From assembly GCA_045128735.1 (NCBI GenBank), contig JBGVRT010000120.1, forward strand, positions 127,780 through 191,779: a stretch of DNA of 64,000 bases, in the 5' to 3' direction. A program made the position numbers and the translations under genes. The DNA comes from RGIG8775 sp045128735 (GTDB lineage: Bacteria; Bacillota; Clostridia; Oscillospirales; CAG-272). This document shows, in pieces, positions 53,063 to 60,773 of the stretch (position 1 is its first letter; each line of letters starts with the position of its first letter). The notes under the pieces are model-generated. The model was not told where the DNA came from. It worked only from the letters and a program-made list of their open reading frames with translations, and searched no databases.

Positions 53063-54265
53063 ATGAGCTTATCACAAAAACTGTTGAATGAAGGCAAGGG
53101 AATACTCCGCCTTGCACCCGCGTGGGTTCCGAGATCATTTTGTATCCCCGGAAGAAGAATCAAGCTCCATCCCGACGATTATTACGTGCTCGGTCTTGAG
53201 CGCGGAGGAATTGACGAGAGATGGTTTGCTTCAACCACACACGCCGAAAACGGACCCGCTACCCCCGACGATGAGGGCTTGAGCTACGTTGCCAGCGCCG
53301 ACGGCAAGGAGAGAATTTTGCTTAGAGATATGGTTGACGAGCTTAAAGGTGAGGTTATCGGTGAAAGCCTTTGGAATAAGTACGGAAAATGGCCTATGTT
53401 TTCCAAGTTCTTTGATAACAAAGGTCCGCTTCCGCATCATATCCATCACCGCGACGAGCACGCAAAGCGCGTAGGAGCTGACGGAAAGCCCGAGATGTAT
53501 TTCTTCCCATCTCAGTGCAACAACCACGGCGGCACTTTTCCATTCACCTTTTTCGGTCTTAATCCCGATGCAAAGAAAGCGGACGTAAAAAAATGCCTTG
53601 AGGATTTTACCAAAGGCGATAATAAGCTTCTTGACCTGTCGCAGGCTTATAAAATAACTCTCGATACAGGGTGGGACGTTCCTCCCGGAGTGCTTCACGC
53701 TCCCGCAAGCCTTTGCACCTATGAGCCTCAGTTCGCAAGCGACGTTTATGCTATGTATCAGTCTGTGCTCTACGGTGGAGAGTGCGTTTCCGAGGATCTC
53801 CTCTGGAAGAACTGCCCCGAGGAAGAGAAGGGCAACTTCGACTACCTTATGGACGTTATAGATTGGGAGGCAAACGTTGATCCCGATTTCAAGAAAAAAC
53901 GCTTTATGGCACCCGTGGCAATTCACTCTGACGAAAGTTATATCGAGGAATGGATATGCTATAAGTGTAAGCTTGCATCCGCAAAGAGACTTACCGTCGC
54001 ACCCGGCGCAAGCGTAACAGTTAAGGACGAGGCGGCTTACGGTCTTATCCTTCTTCAGGGACACGGAACAATAAACAGCTGGAAGCTTGAAACGCCCACC
54101 CTTATAAGATACGGTGAGCTTACAAACGACGAGTATTTCGTTACAGAAAAGGCGGCAAAGCAGGGAGTTGTAATAACCAATACCTCAGATACCGAGCCTA
54201 TCGTGATGCTTAAGCATTTCTCGGAAAACCCCGAGCTTGACCGCTTTATGGCTGATAATAAATAA
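53063..54265 (+). CDS. Cupin protein resembling class I mannose-6-phosphate isomerase
   Basis: This 400-residue two-cupin protein has metal-binding residues like those of type I phosphomannose isomerases: LPHHIHHRDEHAKRVG, then KPEMYFFP, and DVPPGVLHAP in the second half. It probably binds Zn or Mn and may isomerise a sugar or sugar phosphate, but it is divergent and the substrate is unknown. The ATG at 53063 follows AGGAAGG, which is inside the hairpin just upstream. It lies directly downstream of the PocR-AraC gene in the same orientation and ends in a strong terminator. Confidence 0.75.
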   Translation: MSLSQKLLNEGKGILRLAPAWVPRSFCIPGRRIKLHPDDYYVLGLERGGIDERWFASTTHAENGPATPDDEGLSYVASADGKERILLRDMVDELKGEVIGESLWNKYGKWPMFSKFFDNKGPLPHHIHHRDEHAKRVGADGKPEMYFFPSQCNNHGGTFPFTFFGLNPDAKKADVKKCLEDFTKGDNKLLDLSQAYKITLDTGWDVPPGVLHAPASLCTYEPQFASDVYAMYQSVLYGGECVSEDLLWKNCPEEEKGNFDYLMDVIDWEANVDPDFKKKRFMAPVAIHSDESYIEEWICYKCKLASAKRLTVAPGASVTVKDEAAYGLILLQGHGTINSWKLETPTLIRYGELTNDEYFVTEKAAKQGVVITNTSDTEPIVMLKHFSENPELDRFMADNK

Positions 54266-54271
54266 ATTTCA

Positions 54272-54306
54272 ATTATCCTCCCCAAAAACGGGAGGATAAT
54301 TTTTTT
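54272..54306 (+). terminator. Terminator of the cupin gene
   Basis: An 11-bp perfect stem (ATTATCCTCCC/GGGAGGATAAT) with a 7-base loop is followed by six T's. Confidence 0.93.
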
Positions 54307-54312
54307 GCCGTA

Positions 54313-54341
54313 TTGACAAGTGGGATTTGGTGTGTTATAAT
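54313..54341 (+). promoter_or_regulatory. Perfect consensus promoter of lipoprotein 1
   Basis: TTGACA, 17 bases, TATAAT, 31 bases before the ATG. Confidence 0.9.
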
Positions 54342-54372
54342 AAAACGAATAAGAAATTTAACGGAGGCACCT

Positions 54373-55374
54373 ATGAAGCTTAAACTGTTTCTTGTACTGA
54401 CGATTTTAATAATGGCGGTTTCCTTGCTTGTCTCGTGCGGTGGCACTGTTGAAACAACTGCTCCCGAGGAATCCGAGACAGAGCCGGCTTTCACTGAACC
54501 GCCCGAAACCGAGCCGATTGAAACCGAGCCCCCCCACGAACACGAGTACGCTGTGAGTGAGGTTGTACGCGGAAGCTGTGTTGAGGATGGATATGAGGTT
54601 TATAGCTGTTCATGCGGTCTTTCGTATAAAAATCTTATTGCGGCAAACCATACTTACAAGGAAGTTAAAAGCTCTGACGGAAAGTACGTCAAAAAGCTTT
54701 GCTCGCTTTGCGGAGATTATAAAATAGTCAGAAATCAAACCTATCTCAGTAACGTGACCTTTGACGGATATACCGATATCAGAAAAGCCGTTGAAAGCCA
54801 GAAGAATCTGGAATTCTACACTGTGGCAAGCACAGACGGCACAAAGGGCAAGGCAGAAGTTCGGAAGGATCTTGACGGAAGCTATATGTATATTTATGAA
54901 GCAAACTGTTGCGTGTGGGATAAGACCAACACTATCACAAGCAAAAAGTTTGTAGCCTCTATCGACCTTATGTTCGAAAGCTACCCCAAGTCAAATCTTA
55001 ATCTTTTCTCGGTTTCCTACCGAAATAAGTCGGGAAAGGAAACCTATAACGACGGAATAGTTCTTGTTGGTACAGACGGCTCGCTTTACGTAAACGGCGG
55101 CAAGACAAAACTTCCCGACAAGCTGAACTCGAAGGGATATAATAATATTACGATAGTCTATGACCCCACCATGGGACTTGCAGACGTTTATCTTAACGAA
55201 AAGCTGGAGGTGTCGGGTGCAGAATATAAGGTTATGCCAAATGATATATCCCAATCTTATATAAGATATTTCGACAGAAAGCACGGCTTTGCCGCACTTG
55301 CCGATAATCTTAAGCTCTACGTTGCCGATACTCCCGAATTTGTGGTTCCCGACGGCATCGTGTTCAAAAACTGA
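54373..55374 (+). CDS. Surface lipoprotein 1 of the Cys/His-repeat array
   Basis: This 333-residue lipoprotein has signal lipobox LLVSC (Cys 22), then a Glu/Pro/Thr-rich linker, then a Cys/His repeat segment (HEHEYAVSEVVRGSCVEDGY, CSCG, then HTYKEVKSSDG, CSLCG), then a concanavalin-like domain of about 200 residues ending in an ADNLKLYV strand. I infer a sugar- or surface-binding role; no catalytic residues are recognisable. It is the most divergent of the five and resembles lipoprotein 5 in its HTY-x7-DG segment. ACGGAGG lies 5 bases before the ATG. Confidence 0.8.
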   Translation: MKLKLFLVLTILIMAVSLLVSCGGTVETTAPEESETEPAFTEPPETEPIETEPPHEHEYAVSEVVRGSCVEDGYEVYSCSCGLSYKNLIAANHTYKEVKSSDGKYVKKLCSLCGDYKIVRNQTYLSNVTFDGYTDIRKAVESQKNLEFYTVASTDGTKGKAEVRKDLDGSYMYIYEANCCVWDKTNTITSKKFVASIDLMFESYPKSNLNLFSVSYRNKSGKETYNDGIVLVGTDGSLYVNGGKTKLPDKLNSKGYNNITIVYDPTMGLADVYLNEKLEVSGAEYKVMPNDISQSYIRYFDRKHGFAALADNLKLYVADTPEFVVPDGIVFKN

Positions 55375-55382
55375 ATATGTTG

Positions 55383-55413
55383 AAAAGAGGCTCGCTTTAG
55401 CCTCTTTTCTTTA
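55383..55413 (+). terminator. Terminator of lipoprotein 1
   Basis: A 10-bp perfect stem (AAAAGAGGCT/AGCCTCTTTT) with a 6-base loop is followed by CTTTAT. Confidence 0.88.
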
Positions 55414-55458
55414 TAGTTGGATAAAATAAACAAAAAAATCGAGAAATTTTGGACTTTG

Positions 55459-55497
55459 TTGACAAAGTTGATTTGCCTTGACAAATGTTTGTTGACA
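55459..55497 (+). repeat. Three TTGACA repeats upstream of lipoprotein 2
   Basis: TTGACAAA occurs at 55459, 55478 and 55492. Only the last has a -10 at 17 bases. The others may be decayed promoters or binding sites. Confidence 0.7.
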
Positions 55498-55520
55498 AAT
55501 TAACTTTTGAGTGGTAAAAT
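55492..55520 (+). promoter_or_regulatory. Promoter of lipoprotein 2
   Basis: TTGACA, 17 bases, TAAAAT, with GTGG directly before the -10 as in the promoters of lipoproteins 3 and 5. Confidence 0.85.
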
Positions 55521-55569
55521 GAGTGTGTGAATTGTTTTGATTCAAAAAAATTTTTTAAGGAGAAATCAA

Positions 55570-56700
55570 ATGAAAAAGCTTTTGATCGTTCTTTTGGCGC
55601 TTGTTGCCGCGCTTGCACTTGTGGCTTGCGGCGGTCCTTCTGATGAGACACTTCCCACAGATGATGAGACCACTCCCTCCGATGATCACATCCACGCATA
55701 CGAGGAGGTTATCACTCCCGCTACCTGCACAACAGTAGGTAAAATAGAGAGCAAATGCCCTTGCGGTGACGTTCAGAGCTCTACCGAGCTTCCAATTGCC
55801 GACCACATCGCATCTGTACTCGACTGCGATAAGGATACGGTATGCACGGTTTGTAACGCGGTACTTGCCGAAAGTACAGGACATACCATCGTTTCCACCG
55901 AGGTAGTAACAGCAGCAACCTGCACGTCTGTCGGTAGGGAAAAGGGCGCTTGCATTACCTGCGGCAAGATAGTTGAAAAAGAGATTTCTACATCGGGTCA
56001 CACCTTTGATACAAGTTCCGCTTGGACTGTTTCGGGTGGCAACTATGCATCTACCTGCACAACCTGTAAGCAAAACGTAACTCTTACCGCTCAGGATCCC
56101 ATTATTTCTCTTACGTTTGAAGAGGACCTTGATGCCGAGATCGCTAAGTATCCTGTATTCCGAAAATTCGGAAACGGTGGTGTAATCGACGATACAGATG
56201 GCGATAAGGCGCTTAAGGTTACGTATATGTATCTCGATGTTGTTGACAACAAGGCTATGCACGATCTTGGTACATTTGTTGTTACGTTTGACGTTATGAC
56301 TACTGCAGAGGCGGCAGCAGGCACAGAGGCTTCTGTATTCTCAATTCTCAGTAACTTTGCGGAAGGTAAGGATAACGTTGGAGGTACAACAGATTGGGGG
56401 TTCGCGTTCAAGCTTCACGAGGACGCAGATAAGTTCGAGACAATAATTGCAAGGACAGATCTTTCAAAGCACAATGACAGCAACAGCCTTTCTGTTGTGC
56501 GCAATCAGAAGTACAACGTTCAGCTTATATATGCGGAAGGCAGGTTTACCGTATATATTGACGGCAAATGTCTTGGTTTGAATAATGGCGCAAATGCGGT
56601 TCCTTCCTTTGATTCCGCAACGAAATTCTGCTTCAGATTCGGCGACGGACCTAACCCCGGTCTCGTATTTGACAATTTCGCAATCAGCGCACTCAGATAA
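55570..56700 (+). CDS. Surface lipoprotein 2 of the Cys/His-repeat array
   Basis: This 376-residue lipoprotein has lipobox LVAC (Cys 21), the motif CGGPSDETLPTDDE, three Cys/His repeats of about 40-50 residues (for example HAYEEVITPATCTTVGKIES with CPCG, and HTIVSTEVVTAATCTSVG with CITCG) and a C-terminal lectin-like domain of about 185 residues ending FDNFAISAL. It is clearly paralogous to lipoprotein 3. AAGGAG lies 7 bases before the ATG at 55570, which follows the promoter at a sensible distance. Confidence 0.85.
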   Translation: MKKLLIVLLALVAALALVACGGPSDETLPTDDETTPSDDHIHAYEEVITPATCTTVGKIESKCPCGDVQSSTELPIADHIASVLDCDKDTVCTVCNAVLAESTGHTIVSTEVVTAATCTSVGREKGACITCGKIVEKEISTSGHTFDTSSAWTVSGGNYASTCTTCKQNVTLTAQDPIISLTFEEDLDAEIAKYPVFRKFGNGGVIDDTDGDKALKVTYMYLDVVDNKAMHDLGTFVVTFDVMTTAEAAAGTEASVFSILSNFAEGKDNVGGTTDWGFAFKLHEDADKFETIIARTDLSKHNDSNSLSVVRNQKYNVQLIYAEGRFTVYIDGKCLGLNNGANAVPSFDSATKFCFRFGDGPNPGLVFDNFAISALR

Positions 56701-56710
56701 CAGTATATCC

Positions 56711-56737
56711 AAGCCTCACTCAACGAGTGGGGCTTTT
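56711..56737 (+). terminator. Terminator of lipoprotein 2
   Basis: An 11-bp stem (AAGCCTCACTC/GAGTGGGGCTT, one G-T pair) with a 3-base loop is followed by TT and then A/T-rich sequence. Confidence 0.8.
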
Positions 56738-56839
56738 ATAGGTGACCTATAGTCTTCAAAGGTTATAGTCATAATGAACAAAAAAGCTGTGCGTATTTGG
56801 GCTTTTTTGACGAATTTGTTTGCGGCGCTTGTTTTTGCC

Positions 56840-56868
56840 TTGACAAAAGCACTTTAGCGTGGTAAAAT
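56840..56868 (+). promoter_or_regulatory. Promoter of lipoprotein 3
   Basis: TTGACA, 17 bases, TAAAAT, in the same CCTTGACAAA ... TGGTAAAAT arrangement as sequence upstream of lipoprotein 2. Confidence 0.85.
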
Positions 56869-56916
56869 TTAAGAAGAATCAAAAATTCAAAAAATTATAC
56901 AAGGAGATTACCCACT

Positions 56917-58059
56917 ATGATGAAGAAAATTTTGTTCCTTCTCACAGCACTTATCGTTGTGCTTGCTCTTGTAGCTTGCGGCGGCCCTGCTGATGAGACA
57001 CTTCCCGGCAGTGAGGAGACAGATCCCCCCGCAGAGCACGTTCACGCTTATGAAGACGTGATCACTCCCGCAACCTGCACAACAGCAGGACTTGTTGAAA
57101 GCAAGTGTGAGTGCGGTGACGTTCAGAGCACTTCCGAAATTCCCCTTGCTGACCATACAGCATCGGCTCTTGACTGCGAAAAGGATACCGTTTGCACAGT
57201 ATGCAACACAGTTCTCGCAGAAAAGACAGGTCATACAGTTGTATCTTCTGAGATAATTTCTCAGGCAAACTGCACCACAGCAGGAAAAGAGCAGGGTGCT
57301 TGCGTTACTTGCGGTAAGATAATCGCTACCGAGATTCCCGCAATAGGTCACGTTCCCGCATCCGGTGCAGCTCTCGTAGCTGTTGACGGCGGCTTCAGTA
57401 CCACTTGTAGCGTATGCTCTCAGAATGTAGTTGTCAAGGCTCAGGAGCCTGCACTCATCCTTACATTTGATGAGGATATTGAGACTGAGTTTGCTAAGTC
57501 TGATCTCGGTCTTGAGCTTAAGAATCCCGCAGATTGGAAGCTTACCGATTTTAACGGTTCCAAGGCGGTTTTGGTTGCAGGCAACAAGCCTATATACATC
57601 AATATTGCCGATCCTGCAAAGCTTACAGCTCTCGGAACATTTGTTATCAGCTTTGATTATGCTACAACAAAAGAGTCTGCTGCAGGAAGCATGGGCTCTG
57701 CATTCTCGATTCTTAACAATAGCTACGGTGGAGTACAGACTGCCCTTGGTTCTGTAGGATGGGGTTGGATCTTCAAGATTATTGAGGATGCTGACAAGAT
57801 CGCTACTGTTAATGCTCTCGGTAGCCTCTCCGACGCTAACAGCATCGCTGTTGAGCGCAACACAAAGTATAACATTCAGATAGTTGCTTCTCCCGCATCC
57901 AACGTTTACCACGTATTCGTTAACGGTACGTATATCGGTGCCAGCAAGAACGCTCCCGCGCTTTCCAAGGTCGTTGAGAAGAACTCTTGCTTCAGATTCG
58001 GTGACGGTCCCGACTGCGGCCACGTTTTTGATAACTTTGCGATCAGCGCTCTCAAGTAA
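56917..58059 (+). CDS. Surface lipoprotein 3 of the Cys/His-repeat array
   Basis: This 380-residue lipoprotein has lipobox LVAC (Cys 21), CGGPADETLPGSEE, three Cys/His repeats (HAYEDVITPATCTTAGLVES with CECG; DKDTVCTVC-like; TGHTVVSSEII with CVTCG), and a lectin-like domain ending in FGDGPDCGHVFDNFAISAL. It matches lipoprotein 2 closely at both ends but much less in the lectin-like middle. The ATG at 56917 has AAGGAG 10 bases upstream; a second ATG follows at 56920. Codon choice is more restricted than in upstream genes. Confidence 0.85.
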   Translation: MMKKILFLLTALIVVLALVACGGPADETLPGSEETDPPAEHVHAYEDVITPATCTTAGLVESKCECGDVQSTSEIPLADHTASALDCEKDTVCTVCNTVLAEKTGHTVVSSEIISQANCTTAGKEQGACVTCGKIIATEIPAIGHVPASGAALVAVDGGFSTTCSVCSQNVVVKAQEPALILTFDEDIETEFAKSDLGLELKNPADWKLTDFNGSKAVLVAGNKPIYINIADPAKLTALGTFVISFDYATTKESAAGSMGSAFSILNNSYGGVQTALGSVGWGWIFKIIEDADKIATVNALGSLSDANSIAVERNTKYNIQIVASPASNVYHVFVNGTYIGASKNAPALSKVVEKNSCFRFGDGPDCGHVFDNFAISALK

Positions 58060-58072
58060 TAGTTGTTATATT

Positions 58073-58100
58073 AACACCGCTCTTCGGAGCGGTGTTTTTT
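58073..58100 (+). terminator. Terminator of lipoprotein 3
   Basis: A 10-bp perfect stem (AACACCGCTC/GAGCGGTGTT) is capped by a C(TTCG)G tetraloop and followed by TTTT. Confidence 0.93.
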
Positions 58101-58151
58101 ATAGCAATATTGTGGGAATAGCAATAATTGCAGTAATATTTTTTATAACTA

Positions 58152-58180
58152 TTGACAAATAAATTTTGTTATGGTATGAT
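58152..58180 (+). promoter_or_regulatory. Promoter of lipoprotein 4
   Basis: TTGACA, 17 bases, TATGAT, with ATGG before the -10. Confidence 0.85.
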
Positions 58181-58222
58181 ATTACTATGAGAATTAAGTA
58201 AAATATATAGGAGGATTTGGAA

Positions 58223-59326
58223 ATGAAAAAAATTCTTATAACTCTTTTCGTTCTCGTGCTCGCTTTTGCACTCGTTGCTTGCGGCAACTCTGACGAAACC
58301 ACTCTCCCCGATGACGGAACAGATCCTGTTGTTACTCCCGGTCCCGGTGACGAGCACGTTCACAACTTTGTTGAGACAGTTACCCTTGCTCCCACTTGCA
58401 CCTCTCTCGGTAAGTCTGCTAAGCAGTGCGCATGCGGCTTGACTGAAGAGGGAAGTGAAATGCCTCTTCCTTTCGCGGTTCACAATGCTAACGAGGTTAG
58501 CTGTACAGAGGATTCTGTTTGCAAAACCTGCGGAAAGATGCTCGTTGAAAAGTACGGACATAACTATATTGAGACAGTAGTTACAGTTGCAAGCTGCACA
58601 AGCACAGGCGAAACCACAACAAAGTGTGGCCGTTGCGGTCTCGCAGGCGAAACAAAGGTGATCCCCGCAGGTCACGATTTTGACCTTAACGCACTCGTTA
58701 TTTCTAATGGCACTGTAAACGCAACCTGTAAAAAGTGCGGAACAACCTCTAACTTCGTTGAGGGCGCAACCCCCTTCTTCAAGCTCGACTTCGACAGCGC
58801 TGCCGAAATCGATGCACTTACAAACTTTAAGGTTACCAAGCCCAATAATATTACATATGCGGACGGTGCAGGTAAGATTGAAGGCGCTCTTTGGCTTGAG
58901 TATCCCGCAGAGTTTATTACCTCTGTTCCCAAGTTCGTACTCAGCTTCGACTTTAAGCTTACACAGACAGGTCTTACTCACAGAGGTGAGTCTATCTTCT
59001 CTTTCGTTGCAGGACGTTCTGCTTATAACTGGCTTGTAAAGTACTATGAGGCAGATAAGGTTCTTTCCACATCTGACGGTGCTCGCAACGAAAATAACAG
59101 TGTACCCGCAGAGCTTAACAAGTGGTATAACCTCACAGCTATCGTTGATACTGCAACAAATAATATCAACGTTTATATTGACGGCGTAAGCATAGGTACA
59201 AAGCAGCTTCCCGACCATACAAATGCAACCTATGGCGGAAAGTTTGAACTTAGATTCTTCGACGGTAAGAGCAACGGTGTAAGCACCCCCATATTCGACA
59301 ACTTTAAGATGATCGAAATCAAGTAA
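58223..59326 (+). CDS. Surface lipoprotein 4 of the Cys/His-repeat array
   Basis: This 367-residue lipoprotein has lipobox LVAC (Cys 20), CGNSDETTLPDDG, Cys/His repeats (HVHNFVETVTLAPTCTSLG with CACG, VCKTCGKM, HNYIETVVTVASCTSTG with CGRCG) and a C-terminal lectin-like domain (about 180-367) with NINVYIDGVSIG and PIFDNFKMIEI. The ATG at 58223 has AGGAGG 8 bases upstream. Charge pattern and size match its neighbours but overall identity looks low. Confidence 0.84.
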   Translation: MKKILITLFVLVLAFALVACGNSDETTLPDDGTDPVVTPGPGDEHVHNFVETVTLAPTCTSLGKSAKQCACGLTEEGSEMPLPFAVHNANEVSCTEDSVCKTCGKMLVEKYGHNYIETVVTVASCTSTGETTTKCGRCGLAGETKVIPAGHDFDLNALVISNGTVNATCKKCGTTSNFVEGATPFFKLDFDSAAEIDALTNFKVTKPNNITYADGAGKIEGALWLEYPAEFITSVPKFVLSFDFKLTQTGLTHRGESIFSFVAGRSAYNWLVKYYEADKVLSTSDGARNENNSVPAELNKWYNLTAIVDTATNNINVYIDGVSIGTKQLPDHTNATYGGKFELRFFDGKSNGVSTPIFDNFKMIEIK

Positions 59327-59333
59327 AAACGTT

Positions 59334-59364
59334 TTGAGGTGACACCTTTTTGGTGTCACCTCAA
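59334..59364 (+). terminator. Hairpin after lipoprotein 4
   Basis: A 13-bp perfect stem (TTGAGGTGACACC/GGTGTCACCTCAA) with a TTTTT loop. No T run follows, so it may act by pausing or as an mRNA stabiliser. Confidence 0.7.
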
Positions 59365-59468
59365 CTTGCAATTAAAAGTTTATAGTCAAATTGTATGGTA
59401 AAGCGGTGTTGAATTTGTATAGATTTAACAACCTTTGTAAAAAAGTTAATGTCTTTTCGGATAAACTA

Positions 59469-59497
59469 TTGACAAAAAAAAGATTTTGTGGTACACT
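59469..59497 (+). promoter_or_regulatory. Promoter of lipoprotein 5
   Basis: TTGACA, 17 bases, TACACT. The leader of about 80 bases contains GTGTGC/GCACAC arms near 59521-59541. Confidence 0.78.
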
Positions 59498-59586
59498 AAT
59501 ACCATAGATGCCGAATTGAGGTGTGCTATAGCTATGCACACTTTGAGTAAGGCAAAATATTTCTTTATTATTTTGGAGGAAGAATT

Positions 59587-60603
59587 ATGAAATTTACCAA
59601 AATTATGGCGCTTGCGCTTGCACTTATGATGCTTGTATGCGCAGTTGCAGCTTGCGGCGGTCCTTCTGATGAGACCCTTCCCACTGAAACCGATCCCGTT
59701 GTGACCGATCCTGTTGTGACCGATCCTGCTGAAACAGATCCTGTTGAGGAAGATTGCAAGCACACTCGTACAAGAGAGATCCCCGGTAGCCGCGTTGAGC
59801 CTACATGTACAGTAGACGGTAAGTACACACTTGTCTGCCGTTCTTGCGGCCTTGAGTGGGATGAGCCCATTCCCGCAGGTCACACTTACTCGCCTCTTAA
59901 GAGCACAGACGGTACACACACAAAGTACTTCTGCACAGCTTGCGCAGACGTATACGTTGAGGACGCTAACGGCGTAAAGGTTGAGGACTACTCCGCAATC
60001 GAGTTCCCCTTCTTCTTCGCTTCCTTTGACGATATCGCAAACATCGATAACATCGCGGACAAGTTTGACGGCGTAACATACAAGGATGCTTTCGCAACTC
60101 AGGTTGTTACATTCACCGACGGTGAGGAGACCAACTCCTACGCAAACGTTCCCACAGGTTCCAGCGCACAGAACAGCAACGGTTACTTCGAAATTACTGA
60201 CGATGCTAATGCATTCGCAGAGAAGTTGTTCACCATCTCTTTCGTAGCTAAGTTCGACGAGTATCCTCTTAGCGGTATGCTTGATCTTCTTACATGGAAC
60301 ATCGGTGGAACCGAGTACGTTCTTGTAAAGGTTGACGGTGTTGGTGACGTTTACGTTATCGGTAACGATAAGAAGGTTGCTACATACTCCGACAAGGGTT
60401 GGGATAAGCTTACAGTTGTAGTTGATCCTGCAACAGGTAAGGTTGAGGTTGACTTCGTAGGCGCTGATAACACAACAGCAACAGGCGAGGGTAAGCTTGG
60501 TGCAGCTGCAACAGGCAAGACCGGTTCTTACGTAAGATTCTTTGATGATCAGGGTCAGTTCGAGGCTTACATCGACGAAGTTCTTATGTCTGTAGCTAAG
60601 TAA
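59587..60603 (+). CDS. Surface lipoprotein 5 of the Cys/His-repeat array
   Basis: This 338-residue lipoprotein has lipobox AVAAC (Cys 23), CGGPSDETLPTETD, a short tandem repeat of PVVTDPVVTDPAETDP in the linker, one Cys/His repeat (CKHTRTREIPGSRVEPTC with CRSCGL, then HTYSPLKSTDGTHTKYFC) and a lectin-like domain of about 210 residues ending in FEAYIDEVLMSVAK. GGAGGA lies 6 bases before the ATG. Codon use is strongly biased, close to pgk and tpiA just downstream, which suggests abundant expression. Confidence 0.85.
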   Translation: MKFTKIMALALALMMLVCAVAACGGPSDETLPTETDPVVTDPVVTDPAETDPVEEDCKHTRTREIPGSRVEPTCTVDGKYTLVCRSCGLEWDEPIPAGHTYSPLKSTDGTHTKYFCTACADVYVEDANGVKVEDYSAIEFPFFFASFDDIANIDNIADKFDGVTYKDAFATQVVTFTDGEETNSYANVPTGSSAQNSNGYFEITDDANAFAEKLFTISFVAKFDEYPLSGMLDLLTWNIGGTEYVLVKVDGVGDVYVIGNDKKVATYSDKGWDKLTVVVDPATGKVEVDFVGADNTTATGEGKLGAAATGKTGSYVRFFDDQGQFEAYIDEVLMSVAK

Positions 60604-60618
60604 TTAAAGCTTAATTTG

Positions 60619-60646
60619 AACGCCGCGTATAGCGCGGCGTTCTTTT
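60619..60646 (+). terminator. Terminator of lipoprotein 5
   Basis: A 9-bp GC-rich stem (AACGCCGCG/CGCGGCGTT) with a 5-base loop is followed by CTTTTT. Confidence 0.92.
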
Positions 60647-60703
60647 TGTACATTTGCAACAATAAATTTTTTTTGAAATTGCGAAAAATTTCACAAATAG
60701 GTA

Positions 60704-60732
60704 TTGATAAAATCTGACATTTGTGGTATATT
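60704..60732 (+). promoter_or_regulatory. Promoter of pgk-tpiA
   Basis: TTGATA, 17 bases, TATATT, with GTGG before the -10, 42 bases before the pgk ATG. Confidence 0.78.
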
Positions 60733-60773
60733 ATTATATGGTGTAAAAATATAATGAAAGGCGGACACACAAA

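Noticed and set aside
55459..55497. TTGACAAA repeats as a CRISPR-like array
   Set aside because: Units are only 8 bases, spacing is uneven and there are no spacers or cas genes.
56908..59371. Long open frames on the minus strand opposite lipoproteins 3 and 4
   Set aside because: They arise from biased codon use in the real genes; lipobox, promoters and terminators all support the plus strand.
59752..59990. Zinc-finger DNA-binding role for the Cys/His repeats
   Set aside because: The proteins are exported lipoproteins, so a surface structural role is far likelier.
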